From: Cryobacterium sp. M96
GTDB taxonomy: Bacteria > Actinomycetota > Actinomycetes > Actinomycetales > Microbacteriaceae
Length of the DNA stretch: 64,000 nt
Assembly (NCBI RefSeq): GCF_002929845.1
Contig: NZ_PJJS01000044.1
Location: 1 to 64,000, forward strand
Direction of reading: 5' to 3'
Every line of letters begins with the position of its first letter. The stretch's first letter is position 1. The position numbers were made by a program, and so were the translations under genes. Shown one piece after another: positions 1-12,431 of the stretch. The notes beneath the pieces are model-generated. The model searched no databases. It saw only the letters and a program-made list of their open reading frames with translations, and was not told where the DNA came from.

Positions 1-35
1 GAGTAGGACACCGCCGGACTCAACGTAGCAACACA

Positions 36-67
36 CACAATGGCCACCCCAACGGGTGGCCATTGTG
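36..67. terminator. Perfect 14-bp hairpin, probable terminator
   Basis: The arms 36-49 and 54-67 are perfectly complementary with a 4-base loop. There is no long T-run, so it may be a bidirectional terminator or a REP-like palindrome closing a gene left of the window. Confidence 0.55.
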
Positions 68-610
68 CGTTAACCACCACCCCGGCGCCCACCAACTGCG
101 ACAGCCCCGCCCCAACCGTTCACCGGCGCACACGACCCCGCGGTACACCAGCCGAACCCACACAAACCAAGCGCGCACCACCCCCACCCCGCGGCGCACA
201 TCCAGCAGCGGTCGTGGCCAACTCAGGAGATCCAGCCGGGCCATGCCGGGCATCCGCACCAATGCCGCACTAACCCGCGGCGGCCGTCTACTGCGGGCAA
301 CAGATGTCCTGAGTTAGCCACACACACACGGGCCCTGGCCAAGCCGCCCCGCGGCGCACGCTCTACCTGCGCCCACCTCCATACCGTGCGTCCACCTCCA
401 CACCTTGCGCCACGAACCACACCACCCCGTGGGAGGGCACACCTGCACCAACGACAGTTGGCCACCCCTCGAGGTGACTTCCATGTGGTGAGCGAGAGTG
501 AATGTCTTCATTCCGGTCGAAAGTGCCCGGTAGAGCCACCACTCTCGACCGGAGAGGGACACTCGCCGCGACCCGGTATGACACCGCCGGACTCGATTCA
601 GAATCAACCA

Positions 611-638
611 AAATGGCCTCCCAGACGGGTGGTCATTT
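611..638. repeat. Degenerate second copy of the left-edge hairpin
   Basis: The arms 611-622 and 627-638 pair with one mismatch and one G-T wobble. The preceding bases repeat the context of the 36-67 hairpin, including the exact 15-base word at 580-594. It lies about 60 bases upstream of the start at 700. Confidence 0.5.
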
Positions 639-699
639 GGCGTTGAGTTACTGTTGATAGGTCTGTCGAAATGACAGGTCAAATTACACAGGAGACACA

Positions 700-2602
<1,903 letters not shown>

Positions 2603-2628
<26 letters not shown>

Positions 2629-3634
2629 GGCGGTCACCCCGCTGACCGGCGTCGACGTGGTTCTGGCCGACCTGGACGGCGTGGTCTACGCCGGTCCAGC
2701 GGCCATCCCGTTCGCGGTCGAGAGCCTGAACCGTGCGGCGGAAACTGTGCGGGTCGGCTACCTCACCAACAACGCGTCCCGCACCGACCAGTCCGTGGCG
2801 GACCACCTCTCCGAACTGGGCCTGCACACGGTGGCGACGGATGTCGTAACCTCACCGCAGGCCGCCGTGCGTCTGCTCGCGGATGAAGTGCCGGCCGGCT
2901 CGCGCATCCTCGTGATCGGCGGCGAAGGTCTTCTGACCGAGGTTGAAAAGGGTGGCTTCGTCGTCACCCGCTCGGCGGATGACGCTCCGGCGGCCGTGAT
3001 CCAGGGCTTCTCGCCCGACCTCGGCTGGAAGGACCTGGCCGAGGCCGCGTTCGCCCTGCACCCGAACGAGGATGGCGTGGAGATTCCGTGGATCGCCACG
3101 AACACCGACTGGACCATCCCGGTGGCCCGGGGGATCGCGCCCGGCAACGGCACCCTCGTCTCCGCCGTGCACAGCGCCGTCGGTCGCCTGCCGATCGTGG
3201 CCGGCAAGCCCGAGGTGGCCATCTTCACCGAGGCCGTCACCCGCTTCGAGGCGCAGGCGCCCCTGTTCATCGGCGACCGCCTCGACACCGACATCCTCGG
3301 CGCGAACCGGGCCGGCATTCCGGCCGCGCTGGTGCTCACCGGCATCGACAAGGCCAAGCAGACCCTGGCCGCCGACGCCAAGTCGCGGCCGACGTATATC
3401 CTCGACGACCTGCGCCAGCTGCACGAGCCCTACCCGCAGACGGTGTTCTCCAAGGACGGCTCCTCCGCCACGGTGAACGGGGCGACGGTGCGCATTGTCG
3501 GCGCCGACGTCACGATCGTGGCCGAGGGTGACGGGGCGATCAACCTGCTCCGCGCCGCCTGCGCCGTGATCTGGGCATCCGGTCGGCCCATCTACGGGCT
3601 CACTGTTCCGGAGCGACTGTATCTCGGACGGTAA
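2603..3634 (+). CDS. HAD-superfamily (IIA, NagD-like) sugar/nucleotide phosphatase
   Basis: About 343 aa. All HAD motifs are visible: motif I DLDGVVYAG near residue 23 (D23 nucleophile, D25 acid/base), motif II in YLTNNASRT, the motif III Lys in GKPEVAIF, and motif IV GDRLDTDILGA. The cap and NagD-type order match class IIA phosphatases, which hydrolyse small phosphate esters in the cytoplasm. The substrate is unknown. The ATG at 2603 overlaps the end of the upstream gene; GTG at 2621 is an equally plausible start. The C-terminal extension after about residue 270 is less conserved. Confidence 0.85.
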
Positions 3635-3644
3635 CGTGGAGAGG

Positions 3645-3815
3645 GTGAATCAGCCCCACGTGACGACGGACGACGTAACCCAGGATCTTCCCGCGCGGCT
3701 CGCTGCGATCGAAGACCGGCCCCTCGAGGAGCGCGCCGCCGCGTACGTTCAGGAGCACGACGGGCTGCGGGGCCACCTCGAAGGTGGAGACGTTCCCCGG
3801 GCGAGCCACCCATGA
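3645..3815 (+). CDS. Small conserved-context protein, 56 aa
   Basis: A short acidic ORF fills the gap between the HAD gene and tlyA. It starts at GTG 3645 (or in-frame GTG 3636, 59 aa) behind a GGAGAGG stretch. Its TGA at 3813-3815 overlaps the tlyA ATG in an ATGA junction, the usual sign of translational coupling. The sequence is VNQPHVTTDDVTQDLPARL followed by charged helix-like residues; there is no membrane segment or known motif. Function unknown. The case for a real gene rests on the coupling and position, not on homology. Confidence 0.6.
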   Translation: MNQPHVTTDDVTQDLPARLAAIEDRPLEERAAAYVQEHDGLRGHLEGGDVPRASHP

Positions 3816-4717
3816 CCGACGTCGACGGAACTCCGATGGGCGCCCCCGATGACGTCGCCCCCGACACCAGTGCCAGCGACCCCAGCGACCCCGGCGTTGC
3901 CGGCGAGCGGATGCCCGACCAGCGCCTCGACTCGGCCGTCGCCGAGCGCGGTCTGGCCCGGTCCCGCACCGTCGCCGCGCAGCTGATCGTGGGCGGACTG
4001 GTCACGGTCGACGGCACGCCCGTCGTCAAGGCATCCGCCAAGGTGCGGGACACCCAGCTGATCGAGGTGGCGGCCACCGACCACTACGTCAGCCGCGGCG
4101 CCCACAAGCTCATCGCCGCCCTCGACGCCTTCGCGGTTCCGGCCCTGGGCCGCACGGTGCTCGACGCCGGAGTGTCCACGGGCGGCTTCAGCCAGGTGCT
4201 GCTCGAACGCGGCGCCGGCCAGGTCATCGGGGTGGATGTGGGGCACGGGCAACTGGCCCCTCAGCTGGCGACCGAGCCGCGACTCGTGCTGGTCGAGGGG
4301 TTCAACCTGCGCTACGCCACGGCCGAGAAGATCGCGGCCGCCTCCGGGGTGCCGCAGCGGGTGGACCTGGTCGTGGGAGACCTGTCCTTCATCTCCCTGA
4401 CCACCGTGCTTCCGGCCCTGGTGGCGTCCGCCGCCGACGGTGCCGACTTCGTGCTGCTGATCAAGCCGCAATTCGAGGTCGGCAAGGGCAGCATTCGCGA
4501 GGGCGTCGTGCACGATCCGGGCCTCCGCGCCGACGCGATTGCCGGTGTGCTCTGGGCGGCGTGGGATCTCGGCCTCAAGACGAACGGTTTGATCGCCTCG
4601 CCCATCGCCGGCGGCGCCGGAAATCGCGAGTACCTGTGCTGGCTGTCGAGCGCGGTCGGCAGCAATCCGACAGAATGGATCGAACGCACAACGGCGCTGG
4701 TGGGAGTGACTAAATGA
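3812..4717 (+). CDS. tlyA: TlyA family rRNA (cytidine-2'-O)-methyltransferase
   Basis: A 301-aa protein with an N-terminal S4 RNA-binding domain (about residues 27-85, pattern RLDSAVAERGLARSR) and an FtsJ/RrmJ-like Rossmann methyltransferase domain. SAM-binding motif I is VLDAGVSTGGFSQ; the candidate catalytic Lys/Asp residues lie in SRGAHKL, GDLSF and LIKPQFE. TlyA proteins 2'-O-methylate cytidines of 16S and/or 23S rRNA, which in mycobacteria governs capreomycin sensitivity. The start overlaps the upstream small ORF, and the stop overlaps nadK by 4 bases, so the set reads as one operon. Confidence 0.93.
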   Translation: MTDVDGTPMGAPDDVAPDTSASDPSDPGVAGERMPDQRLDSAVAERGLARSRTVAAQLIVGGLVTVDGTPVVKASAKVRDTQLIEVAATDHYVSRGAHKLIAALDAFAVPALGRTVLDAGVSTGGFSQVLLERGAGQVIGVDVGHGQLAPQLATEPRLVLVEGFNLRYATAEKIAAASGVPQRVDLVVGDLSFISLTTVLPALVASAADGADFVLLIKPQFEVGKGSIREGVVHDPGLRADAIAGVLWAAWDLGLKTNGLIASPIAGGAGNREYLCWLSSAVGSNPTEWIERTTALVGVTK

Positions 4718-5634
4718 GTGCAGCACCACGCAACATCCTCGTCGTCGCGCACACCGGCCGCACGGATTCCCTCGAGGCCGCCGTCACCGTCTGCCAGCAG
4801 CTGCTGGCCGCCGGAGCCGTGCCGGTGCTGGCCCGCAACGAGCGCGCCGACCTGCTCGCGCACTGCCCGGACCTCGACGACCAGATCGCGATCCTGCACG
4901 AGTGCGTCGCGACCACCGAACTCGAACTCGTGATCGTGCTCGGCGGCGACGGCACCATCCTGCGTGCCGCCGAAGTCGTGCGCGGCTGCTCGGCCCCATT
5001 GCTCGGCATCAACCTCGGCCACGTAGGTTTCCTCGCCGAGAGCGAGCGCGACGACCTCGGTGAGGCCGTGCGCCGGGCTCTGCTGCGCGACTACCTGGTC
5101 GAGGAACGCATGGCCCTCGCCGTTCGGGTCAAGCTCGGCGACGAGGTGATCTACGAGACCTGGGCGTTGAACGAGGCCACAGTCGAGAAATCCAGCCGTG
5201 AACGGATGCTCGAGGTCGTCATCGAGGTCGACGGCCGCCCGCTCTCCTCCTTCGGTTGCGACGGCGTGGTCATGTCCACGCCCACGGGCTCCACCGCCTA
5301 CGCCTTCTCGGGCGGCGGCCCGATCGTCTGGCCGACGCTCGACGCGCTGCTGCTGGTGCCGCTCAGCGCTCACGCCCTCTTCGCCCGCCCGCTCGTCGTG
5401 GGCCCGGACTCGTCGCTCGCCGTGGAGGTGCTCGCCCGCACCGGCGGGGCCGCGGTGCTCTGCGCCGACGGTCGCCGCGTGCACGACCTGCCGCCGGGCT
5501 CCCGTGTGATCGTGCGCCGTTCACCGATTCCCGTTCGGCTGGCCCGCCTGCACAGCGGCCCGTTCACCGACCGACTGGTCAACAAATTCAACCTGCCCGT
5601 CACGGGTTGGAGAGGCCCGGTCGGCCGTGAATAG
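4714..5634 (+). CDS. nadK: NAD kinase
   Basis: 306 aa. It carries the diagnostic GGDGTIL motif of ATP-NAD kinases, the NEATVEKSS NAD-binding segment, and the glycine-rich DGVVMSTPTGSTAYAFSGGG region. It phosphorylates NAD to NADP in the cytoplasm using ATP or polyphosphate. It is coupled to tlyA by a 4-base overlap and followed 10 bases later by recN. The tlyA-nadK-recN order is common in actinobacteria. Length is normal for the family. Confidence 0.96.
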   Translation: MSAAPRNILVVAHTGRTDSLEAAVTVCQQLLAAGAVPVLARNERADLLAHCPDLDDQIAILHECVATTELELVIVLGGDGTILRAAEVVRGCSAPLLGINLGHVGFLAESERDDLGEAVRRALLRDYLVEERMALAVRVKLGDEVIYETWALNEATVEKSSRERMLEVVIEVDGRPLSSFGCDGVVMSTPTGSTAYAFSGGGPIVWPTLDALLLVPLSAHALFARPLVVGPDSSLAVEVLARTGGAAVLCADGRRVHDLPPGSRVIVRRSPIPVRLARLHSGPFTDRLVNKFNLPVTGWRGPVGRE

Positions 5635-5643
5635 GCGTTCCGC

Positions 5644-7341
5644 ATGATCGAGGAGCTCGTCATCCGTGACCTCGGTGTCATTGCCGAGGCCACCCTGCCG
5701 CTCGGCCCCGGCTTCACCGCCGTGACGGGCGAGACCGGCGCCGGCAAAACCATGGTCGTCACCGCGCTCGGCCTGCTGCTCGGCCAGCGTGCCGATCCCG
5801 GTCTCGTGCGCCAGGGCCAGTCGCAGAGCTGGGTGGAGGGCCGCTGGCTGATCCCCGCCGATGGCACCGTCGCGACCCGCGTGCGGGACGCCGGGGGAGA
5901 CCTCGACGGCCCCGAACTCATCCTCAGCCGCTCGGTGTCCGCGGAGGGACGCAGCCGGGCCGTGGTCGGCGGGCGCAGCGCCCCCGCCGGCGTGCTCAGC
6001 GACCTCGGCGGCGACCTCGTGGTCGTGCACGGCCAGTCCGACCAGGTGCGTCTGCGTTCGGCCGTCGCCCAGGCTGCAGCCCTGGACCGCTTCGCCGGGC
6101 CGACGCTCGCCGACACCCTCGACCTGTTCCAGAGGGCCTACTACCGCTGGCAGGGCCTCCAGAGTGAGCTCGACCGACTCGTCGACGAGCAGGACCAGCG
6201 CGCCCGCGAGGCCGACACGCTGCGCGCCGCCCTCGACGAGATCGAACTCGTCGCCCCCCAGCGCGGCGAAGACGAGTCGCTCAGCGAACGCGCCGAACGC
6301 CTAGGCAACCTCGAGGAGCTGCGCATCGCGGCCGCCCAGGCCCGGGAGTTGCTCTCGGCGGAGGAGAACCCCGACGAGATGCCCGACGCTGTCGCCCTGC
6401 TCGAGTCCGCCCGGCGCCAGCTCGAACGGGCCGGGGAGCACGACCCGGCCCTGCCGCCCCTTGCCGAGGCACTCGCGAACGCCGGCTTCCTGGTTGCCGA
6501 CATCGCCGCGCAGCTCTCCAGCTACCTGGCCGGCCTCGACGCCGATGGCGCCCGCGAACTCGAGGTCGTGCAGGAGCGCCGCTCGGAGCTCACCGGCCTG
6601 GCCCGCAAGTACGCGGGCGGCCTTGACGAGGCCATCGACTTTCTCGACACCGGCAGTGCCCGTCTGCTCGAACTCGACAGCGACTCCGACCGCATAGACA
6701 CGCTCCGCACCGAAACGGATGCCGCACGCCAGTCGACTGACGGCCTCGCCGACCAGCTCACCGGCATCCGTCGCGCTGCCGCAGAGGCCCTGGGTGCGGC
6801 CGTCACAGCCGAACTGGCCGCCCTGGCCATGCCGAACGCGTCGCTGCTGGTCGAGGTCGACGGCCGGGCCGAGATCACCGCCACCGGACGCGACCTCGTG
6901 AAGATTCTCCTGCGCCCGCACGCGGGGGCGGAGCCACGGTCGCTGGCGCGCGGGGCCTCCGGTGGCGAACTGTCCCGGGTGATGCTTGCGATCGAGGTCG
7001 TCATCAACCAGGCCGACCCGGTGCCGACCTTCGTCTTCGACGAGGTCGACGCCGGCGTGGGCGGCGCCGCGGCGATCGAGATCGGCCGCCGGCTGGCCCG
7101 GCTCGCCGAAACCGCCCAGGTGATCGTGGTCACCCACCTTGCCCAGGTGGCCGCGTTCGCCGGCAACCACCTCAGCGTCGTCAAGGACAGCGACGGCTCC
7201 GTCACCGCCAGCAGCGTGCGCCAGCTGCACGGCGACGAGCGTGCCGCCGAAATGGCCCGCCTGCTCTCCGGCCTGCCCGATTCCGCGAGCGGACTCGAAC
7301 ATGCCCGGGAGCTCATGAACCTCGCCCGCGCCAACCGATAG
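5644..7341 (+). CDS. recN: DNA repair protein RecN
   Basis: A 565-aa SMC-like ATPase. Walker A GETGAGKT is at residues 29-36; a Glu/Ala/Arg-rich coiled-coil centre runs over about residues 150-390; the ABC signature is in [12 protein letters not shown] and Walker B is in [13 protein letters not shown]. RecN acts early in recombinational repair of double-strand breaks. Length matches the family. Translation starts at ATG 5644, 9 bases after the nadK stop. Confidence 0.96.
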   Translation: MIEELVIRDLGVIAEATLPLGPGFTAVTGETGAGKTMVVTALGLLLGQRADPGLVRQGQSQSWVEGRWLIPADGTVATRVRDAGGDLDGPELILSRSVSAEGRSRAVVGGRSAPAGVLSDLGGDLVVVHGQSDQVRLRSAVAQAAALDRFAGPTLADTLDLFQRAYYRWQGLQSELDRLVDEQDQRAREADTLRAALDEIELVAPQRGEDESLSERAERLGNLEELRIAAAQARELLSAEENPDEMPDAVALLESARRQLERAGEHDPALPPLAEALANAGFLVADIAAQLSSYLAGLDADGARELEVVQERRSELTGLARKYAGGLDEAIDFLDTGSARLLELDSDSDRIDTLRTETDAARQSTDGLADQLTGIRRAAAEALGAAVTAELAALAMPNASLLVEVDGRAEITATGRDLVKILLRPHAGAEPRSLARGASGGELSRVMLAIEVVINQADPVPTFVFDEVDAGVGGAAAIEIGRRLARLAETAQVIVVTHLAQVAAFAGNHLSVVKDSDGSVTASSVRQLHGDERAAEMARLLSGLPDSASGLEHARELMNLARANR

Positions 7342-7352
7342 GTCAGCCCTCA

Positions 7353-9074
<1,722 letters not shown>

Positions 9075-9077
9075 GCC

Positions 9078-9782
9078 GTGACCCACCCGTCTGTGCCCGC
9101 CGCCAACGTGACCGCTCCTGTGACCGCCGAGAAGTCCGGCGAATCGGCCTCCGCCCCGCTGGCGGATGAGCCGGCCTTCGCGGCGGTCTCGGACAGCGCG
9201 ATCGTTTTCGACGGCAAGGTGTGGGGTGTCCGCCGCGACACCTTCGGCTATAACGGCTCCCGCATCAATCGCGAGTACCTGGACCACCCGGGCGCCGTGG
9301 CGATCCTCGCCCTCGACGAGCACAACCAGGTGCTGCTGATCAAGCAGTACCGGCACCCCGTGCGCACGCGCGACTGGGAGCTGCCGGCCGGGTTGCTCGA
9401 CGAAGACGGCGAGCATCCACTCGTCGGAGCGCAGCGCGAGCTGGCCGAGGAGACCGACCTCGTCGCCACCGAGTGGAATGTGCTCGGTGAGTTCGCCACC
9501 TCGCCCGGCGGCAGCAATGAGGTCATCCGCATCTACCTGGCGCGCGGCCTCGCCGCGGCTCCGGAGATCTTCGAGCGCACCGAGGAAGAAGCCGACATCG
9601 AGGTGCGCTGGGTGCCGCTTGATGACTGCGTCGATGCCGTGCTGGCCCGCCGGGTGCAGAACCCGTCGCTGGTGATCGGGGTGCTCGCCGCCCAGGCAGC
9701 CCGCGCGCGCGGCTGGAGCACCCTCGGGGCGGCGGATGAGCCGTGGCCGCGGCATCCGGTCAATTGGGACCACACGGTGTGA
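9078..9782 (+). CDS. NUDIX hydrolase, ADP-ribose pyrophosphatase type
   Basis: 234 aa. The NUDIX box lies in [22 protein letters not shown], preceded by the family-typical [18 protein letters not shown] and followed by [11 protein letters not shown]. This pattern is characteristic of ADP-ribose pyrophosphatases, which hydrolyse ADP-ribose to AMP and ribose-5-phosphate. The first 40 residues are Ala/Ser-rich and variable. The GTG start is 3 bases after pyrG. Substrate preference is inferred from the family pattern. Confidence 0.88.
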   Translation: MTHPSVPAANVTAPVTAEKSGESASAPLADEPAFAAVSDSAIVFDGKVWGVRRDTFGYNGSRINREYLDHPGAVAILALDEHNQVLLIKQYRHPVRTRDWELPAGLLDEDGEHPLVGAQRELAEETDLVATEWNVLGEFATSPGGSNEVIRIYLARGLAAAPEIFERTEEEADIEVRWVPLDDCVDAVLARRVQNPSLVIGVLAAQAARARGWSTLGAADEPWPRHPVNWDHTV

Positions 9783-10836
9783 CCGGTTGGCCTCGTCTGG
9801 TGGTGTGGGCGGTGCGGCTGGTGTTCCTGCTGGCCGGGGCGTCGCGGGTTTGGGCGGTCCGCCTGCACCGGGAGTTGCCGGTGGGGTCGTCGCGGCGGCC
9901 GTGGACTCGTATCTGCGGCACGTCGCGATCGAGCGCGGCCTGAGCACCAATACGGTGTCCGCCTACCGGCGTGACCTGGCCATCTACAGCCGGTGGCTTG
10001 CCGCGGTCGGGTTGACCGGACTTGCCGACGTCACCCGGCAGCACGTCTCCGACTACGTGCGGTTCTTGGGATCCCGCGAGGAGTCGCCGCTGACCGCGGC
10101 GTCGATCGCGCGCATCCTCTCGACCGTGCGCGGGTTTCACCGATTTCTGCTCGAGGAGGGCGTGGTCGACACCGATGTCGCCCACGAGTCCAAGCCGCCC
10201 AAGCTCGGCACCCGGCTGCCCAAGGCAATTTCGATCGAGCAGGTCACGCTGTTGCTCGCGGCGACGGACGGCGACGAGGTGCACAACCTGCGCGACAAGG
10301 CGCTGCTCGAGCTGCTCTACGCCACGGGCGCCCGCGTCTCGGAGGTGGTCAACCTCAATGTGGACGATGTGCTCGACCCCGAGGTGGTGCGCCTCACCGG
10401 CAAGGGCGACAAGCAGCGCATCGTGCCGGTCGGCAGTTACGCGCGCGCGGCCATCGACACGTTTCTGGTGCGGGGGAGACCGCTGCTCTCCGCCCGTGGA
10501 CCGGCGACGCCGGCCCTGTTCCTGGGCCTTCGCGGCAAGAGGCTCAGCCGGCAGAACGCGTGGTTGATCATCCGGGCCGCGGCCGAACGCGCCGGCCTCG
10601 AGGGGCATGTTTCGCCGCACACGCTGCGGCACTCCTTCGCGACGCACCTGCTCGAGGGCGGGGCCGATGTGCGCGTGGTGCAGGAGTTGCTCGGCCACTC
10701 CTCGGTGGCCACCACCCAGATCTACACGCTCGTCACCGCGGATACCCTGCGCGACATGTACACGACGGCGCATCCGCGGGCGCGGGTGTCCCGTTCCGTC
10801 CCCCCGGCGGTTGAGTCACCCCGCGGTGAAGGTTGA
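9736..10836 (+). CDS. xerD: Site-specific tyrosine recombinase XerD
   Basis: The core recombinase begins near [20 protein letters not shown], with a SAM-like N-terminal domain and a catalytic domain carrying a complete R-K-HxxR-H-Y set: Arg in [26 protein letters not shown], and Tyr in TQIYTLV. XerD with XerC resolves chromosome dimers at dif. The Gly/Ala-rich first ~55 codons overlap the NUDIX gene and are probably untranslated; GTG 9805 or a nearby in-frame start is more plausible. Position after pyrG-NUDIX and ahead of parA-scpAB is the usual actinobacterial xerD context. Confidence 0.93.
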   Translation: MSRGRGIRSIGTTRCDRLASSGGVGGAAGVPAGRGVAGLGGPPAPGVAGGVVAAAVDSYLRHVAIERGLSTNTVSAYRRDLAIYSRWLAAVGLTGLADVTRQHVSDYVRFLGSREESPLTAASIARILSTVRGFHRFLLEEGVVDTDVAHESKPPKLGTRLPKAISIEQVTLLLAATDGDEVHNLRDKALLELLYATGARVSEVVNLNVDDVLDPEVVRLTGKGDKQRIVPVGSYARAAIDTFLVRGRPLLSARGPATPALFLGLRGKRLSRQNAWLIIRAAAERAGLEGHVSPHTLRHSFATHLLEGGADVRVVQELLGHSSVATTQIYTLVTADTLRDMYTTAHPRARVSRSVPPAVESPRGEG

Positions 10837-10872
10837 GCCCCCGCCGGTCCTGGACGAGCTCAACCCCGCCTG

Positions 10873-10936
10873 ACTGTTCCCGTTTCGGACAACTGTTGCC
10901 CGTGTACCGGCAACAACTGTCCGGAACGGCAACAGT
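10873..10936. repeat. Large imperfect palindrome, copy A
   Basis: The 28-base arms 10873-10900 and 10909-10936 pair with about 4 mismatches around an 8-base loop. It is built on the words ACTGTTGCC and CGGACAACTGTTGCC. It could act as a bidirectional terminator for the convergent genes or be a REP-like mobile palindrome. Confidence 0.7.
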
Positions 10937-11314
10937 GGCGGCCGGGGCCGCCGCGCGCCGCTGACGTTTGAGCTTTCCGGGGCATTCCGTTCGAGCGGCC
11001 ACCGAAGGCTGCGTCTCGCGTGTTTTCCGAAGTTACGTGACGACGGATGCCGAGAGCCGCCCACGCTCGCGGCTGCGGCGGCCCCGCCGGTGGTTGAGCC
11101 TCCCGAAACCCGGTGACCGGGCCCTCGAACCCGCCCGTCGGCATCCGTCACCGTCGCTAGCTTCGAAGTTTTTCGGAACCCGCCGGTCGAGCGGCCACCG
11201 AATGCGGCGTGTCGCGATTATCCCCGAGGTTACGTGACGCCGGCTGTCGAGAGCCGCCCCCGCTCTGGGCTGCGGCGGCCCCGCCGGTCCGGGATGCGTA
11301 GCCAAACCCCGCCT

Positions 11315-11380
11315 AACTGTTGCCGTTCCGGACAACTGTTGCCCGCGTACCGGCAACAATTGTCCGGAACGGCAACAGTT
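11315..11380. repeat. Large near-perfect palindrome, copy B
   Basis: The 29-base arms 11315-11343 and 11352-11380 pair with one mismatch around an 8-base loop. The sequence is clearly homologous to copy A about 440 bases upstream, in the same orientation. A GGCCGGG(G/T)CCGCCGCGCG flank follows both copies, so the repeated unit is larger than the hairpin. Confidence 0.75.
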
Positions 11381-11630
11381 GCGGCCGGGTCCGCCGCGCG
11401 GGGCATCCGTCACCCGCGTCGTCACCCGCATCGCCACCCGTCGGAGTCTCGGCGCCCTCCCTGGCATAGCTCCTGCAATTTGGCTGCCGGGAGCCGGTTC
11501 CACCGTGTTTTCGAGCCTATTCTGCAGGATTTGCAGGAGTTATGCACGAGGGGTTACACACCAGGCCGGCGGCTGACCAGCGGAAGCCAGTGCAGATCCC
11601 GCAGACGGGCGCAGGTCGGTGCGGCCGACC

Positions 11631-12431
11631 TCAGAGCAGGCGCAGCCCCACCACAGTGATGATCGGCTCGCGCTGCCCGCCGGAGTGCACGATGTGGCCA
11701 CCGCCCTCGTCGACGGTGAGCTGGCTCGCGTGGCAGCGCAGGGCAGCCGTGACCGTCGCGAGGTGCGCCGACAGGTCGAACCACTCGGCCGCACCCGCAC
11801 CCGCACCCGCACCCGCAACACCCGCAACACCCGCACCCGATGTGGCTCCATCCACCCCCACCTGCACCACCTCGGCAAACGCGACCCCCGCCGCCCGGCT
11901 GCCGGCCAGCGCCGCCTCATGCATGCGCACGTGATCCGGATGCCCGTACCCGCCACCGTTGTCGTAGCTGATCACGAGGGCAGGCCGAAGCCGCCCGATC
12001 AGCGCGGCCACATCCGCGGTCACTTCGGCCAGGGGCGCCCGCACCAGGGCGTCGCCGTCGATGTCGTCGGCCGGCCCGGCCAGCCCCGGACGAATCCAGG
12101 TCATGCCCGAGTCCCGGTACGCGCGCGGCGCGAGGCCCGCGGCGCGCGCGGGCGGCGTGCCCAGCCAGAACCGATCCGCGAGACCGATGCCGAGGGCGGC
12201 CGCGGCGCGGGCGAGCTCCCGCTCGCGTTCCCGGGTGAGCGCATCCGTGCCCGCGAGCCCAGAGAGCAGGCCCTTCACGACCTCACCCTGCTCGCCGCGC
12301 GTGGCGGTCAGCAACGACACCCGGATGCCCCGGGCCGCCATTTCCGCAATCAGCGCACCCGTCGCAATGGTTTCGTCATCGGGATGAGCGTGCACGAACA
12401 GAACAGTGGGAACACCGTCCAGCAGACTCAC
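11631..12431 (-). CDS. mshB: PIG-L/LmbE deacetylase, MshB-like
   Basis: 266 aa. Zinc-site motifs AHPDDE (near residue 15) and GHPDH are present, as in GlcNAc-Ins deacetylase MshB of mycothiol synthesis. It overlaps the upstream mshA-type gene by 4 bases on the same strand, which strongly supports the mycothiol role. A low-complexity Gly/Ala stretch (GAGVAGVAGAGAGAGAA) interrupts the C-terminal third, encoded by short tandem repeats near 11790-11835. Other PIG-L family deacetylations are possible. Confidence 0.85.
   Translation of the reverse strand: MSLLDGVPTVLFVHAHPDDETIATGALIAEMAARGIRVSLLTATRGEQGEVVKGLLSGLAGTDALTRERERELARAAAALGIGLADRFWLGTPPARAAGLAPRAYRDSGMTWIRPGLAGPADDIDGDALVRAPLAEVTADVAALIGRLRPALVISYDNGGGYGHPDHVRMHEAALAGSRAAGVAFAEVVQVGVDGATSGAGVAGVAGAGAGAGAAEWFDLSAHLATVTAALRCHASQLTVDEGGGHIVHSGGQREPIITVVGLRLL

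Larger units (their letters stand above)
1..699. other. Non-coding repeat-rich leader region
   Basis: No convincing gene is present; open frames here have no recognisable domain or ribosome binding site. The stretch holds two related hairpin blocks, near 7-67 and 580-638, which share an exact 15-base word (7-21 and 580-594). It also holds an inverted repeat, 214-228 against 307-321, with one mismatch. The last 20 bases carry an AGGAG-type ribosome binding site for the gene starting at 700. Confidence 0.6.
10837..11630. other. Non-coding region with palindromes and a diverged tandem repeat
   Basis: About 0.8 kb between the convergent xerD and mshB genes; no ORF here has recognisable content. 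It holds two copies of a large palindrome, listed separately. It also holds two related blocks of about 120 bp (near 10970-11090 and 11160-11285), each containing GAGCGGCCACCGAA, then GTTACGTGACG, then GAGAGCCGCCC and GCTGCGGCGGCCCCGCCGGT. The whole looks like a repeat element in two copies. Confidence 0.65.
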
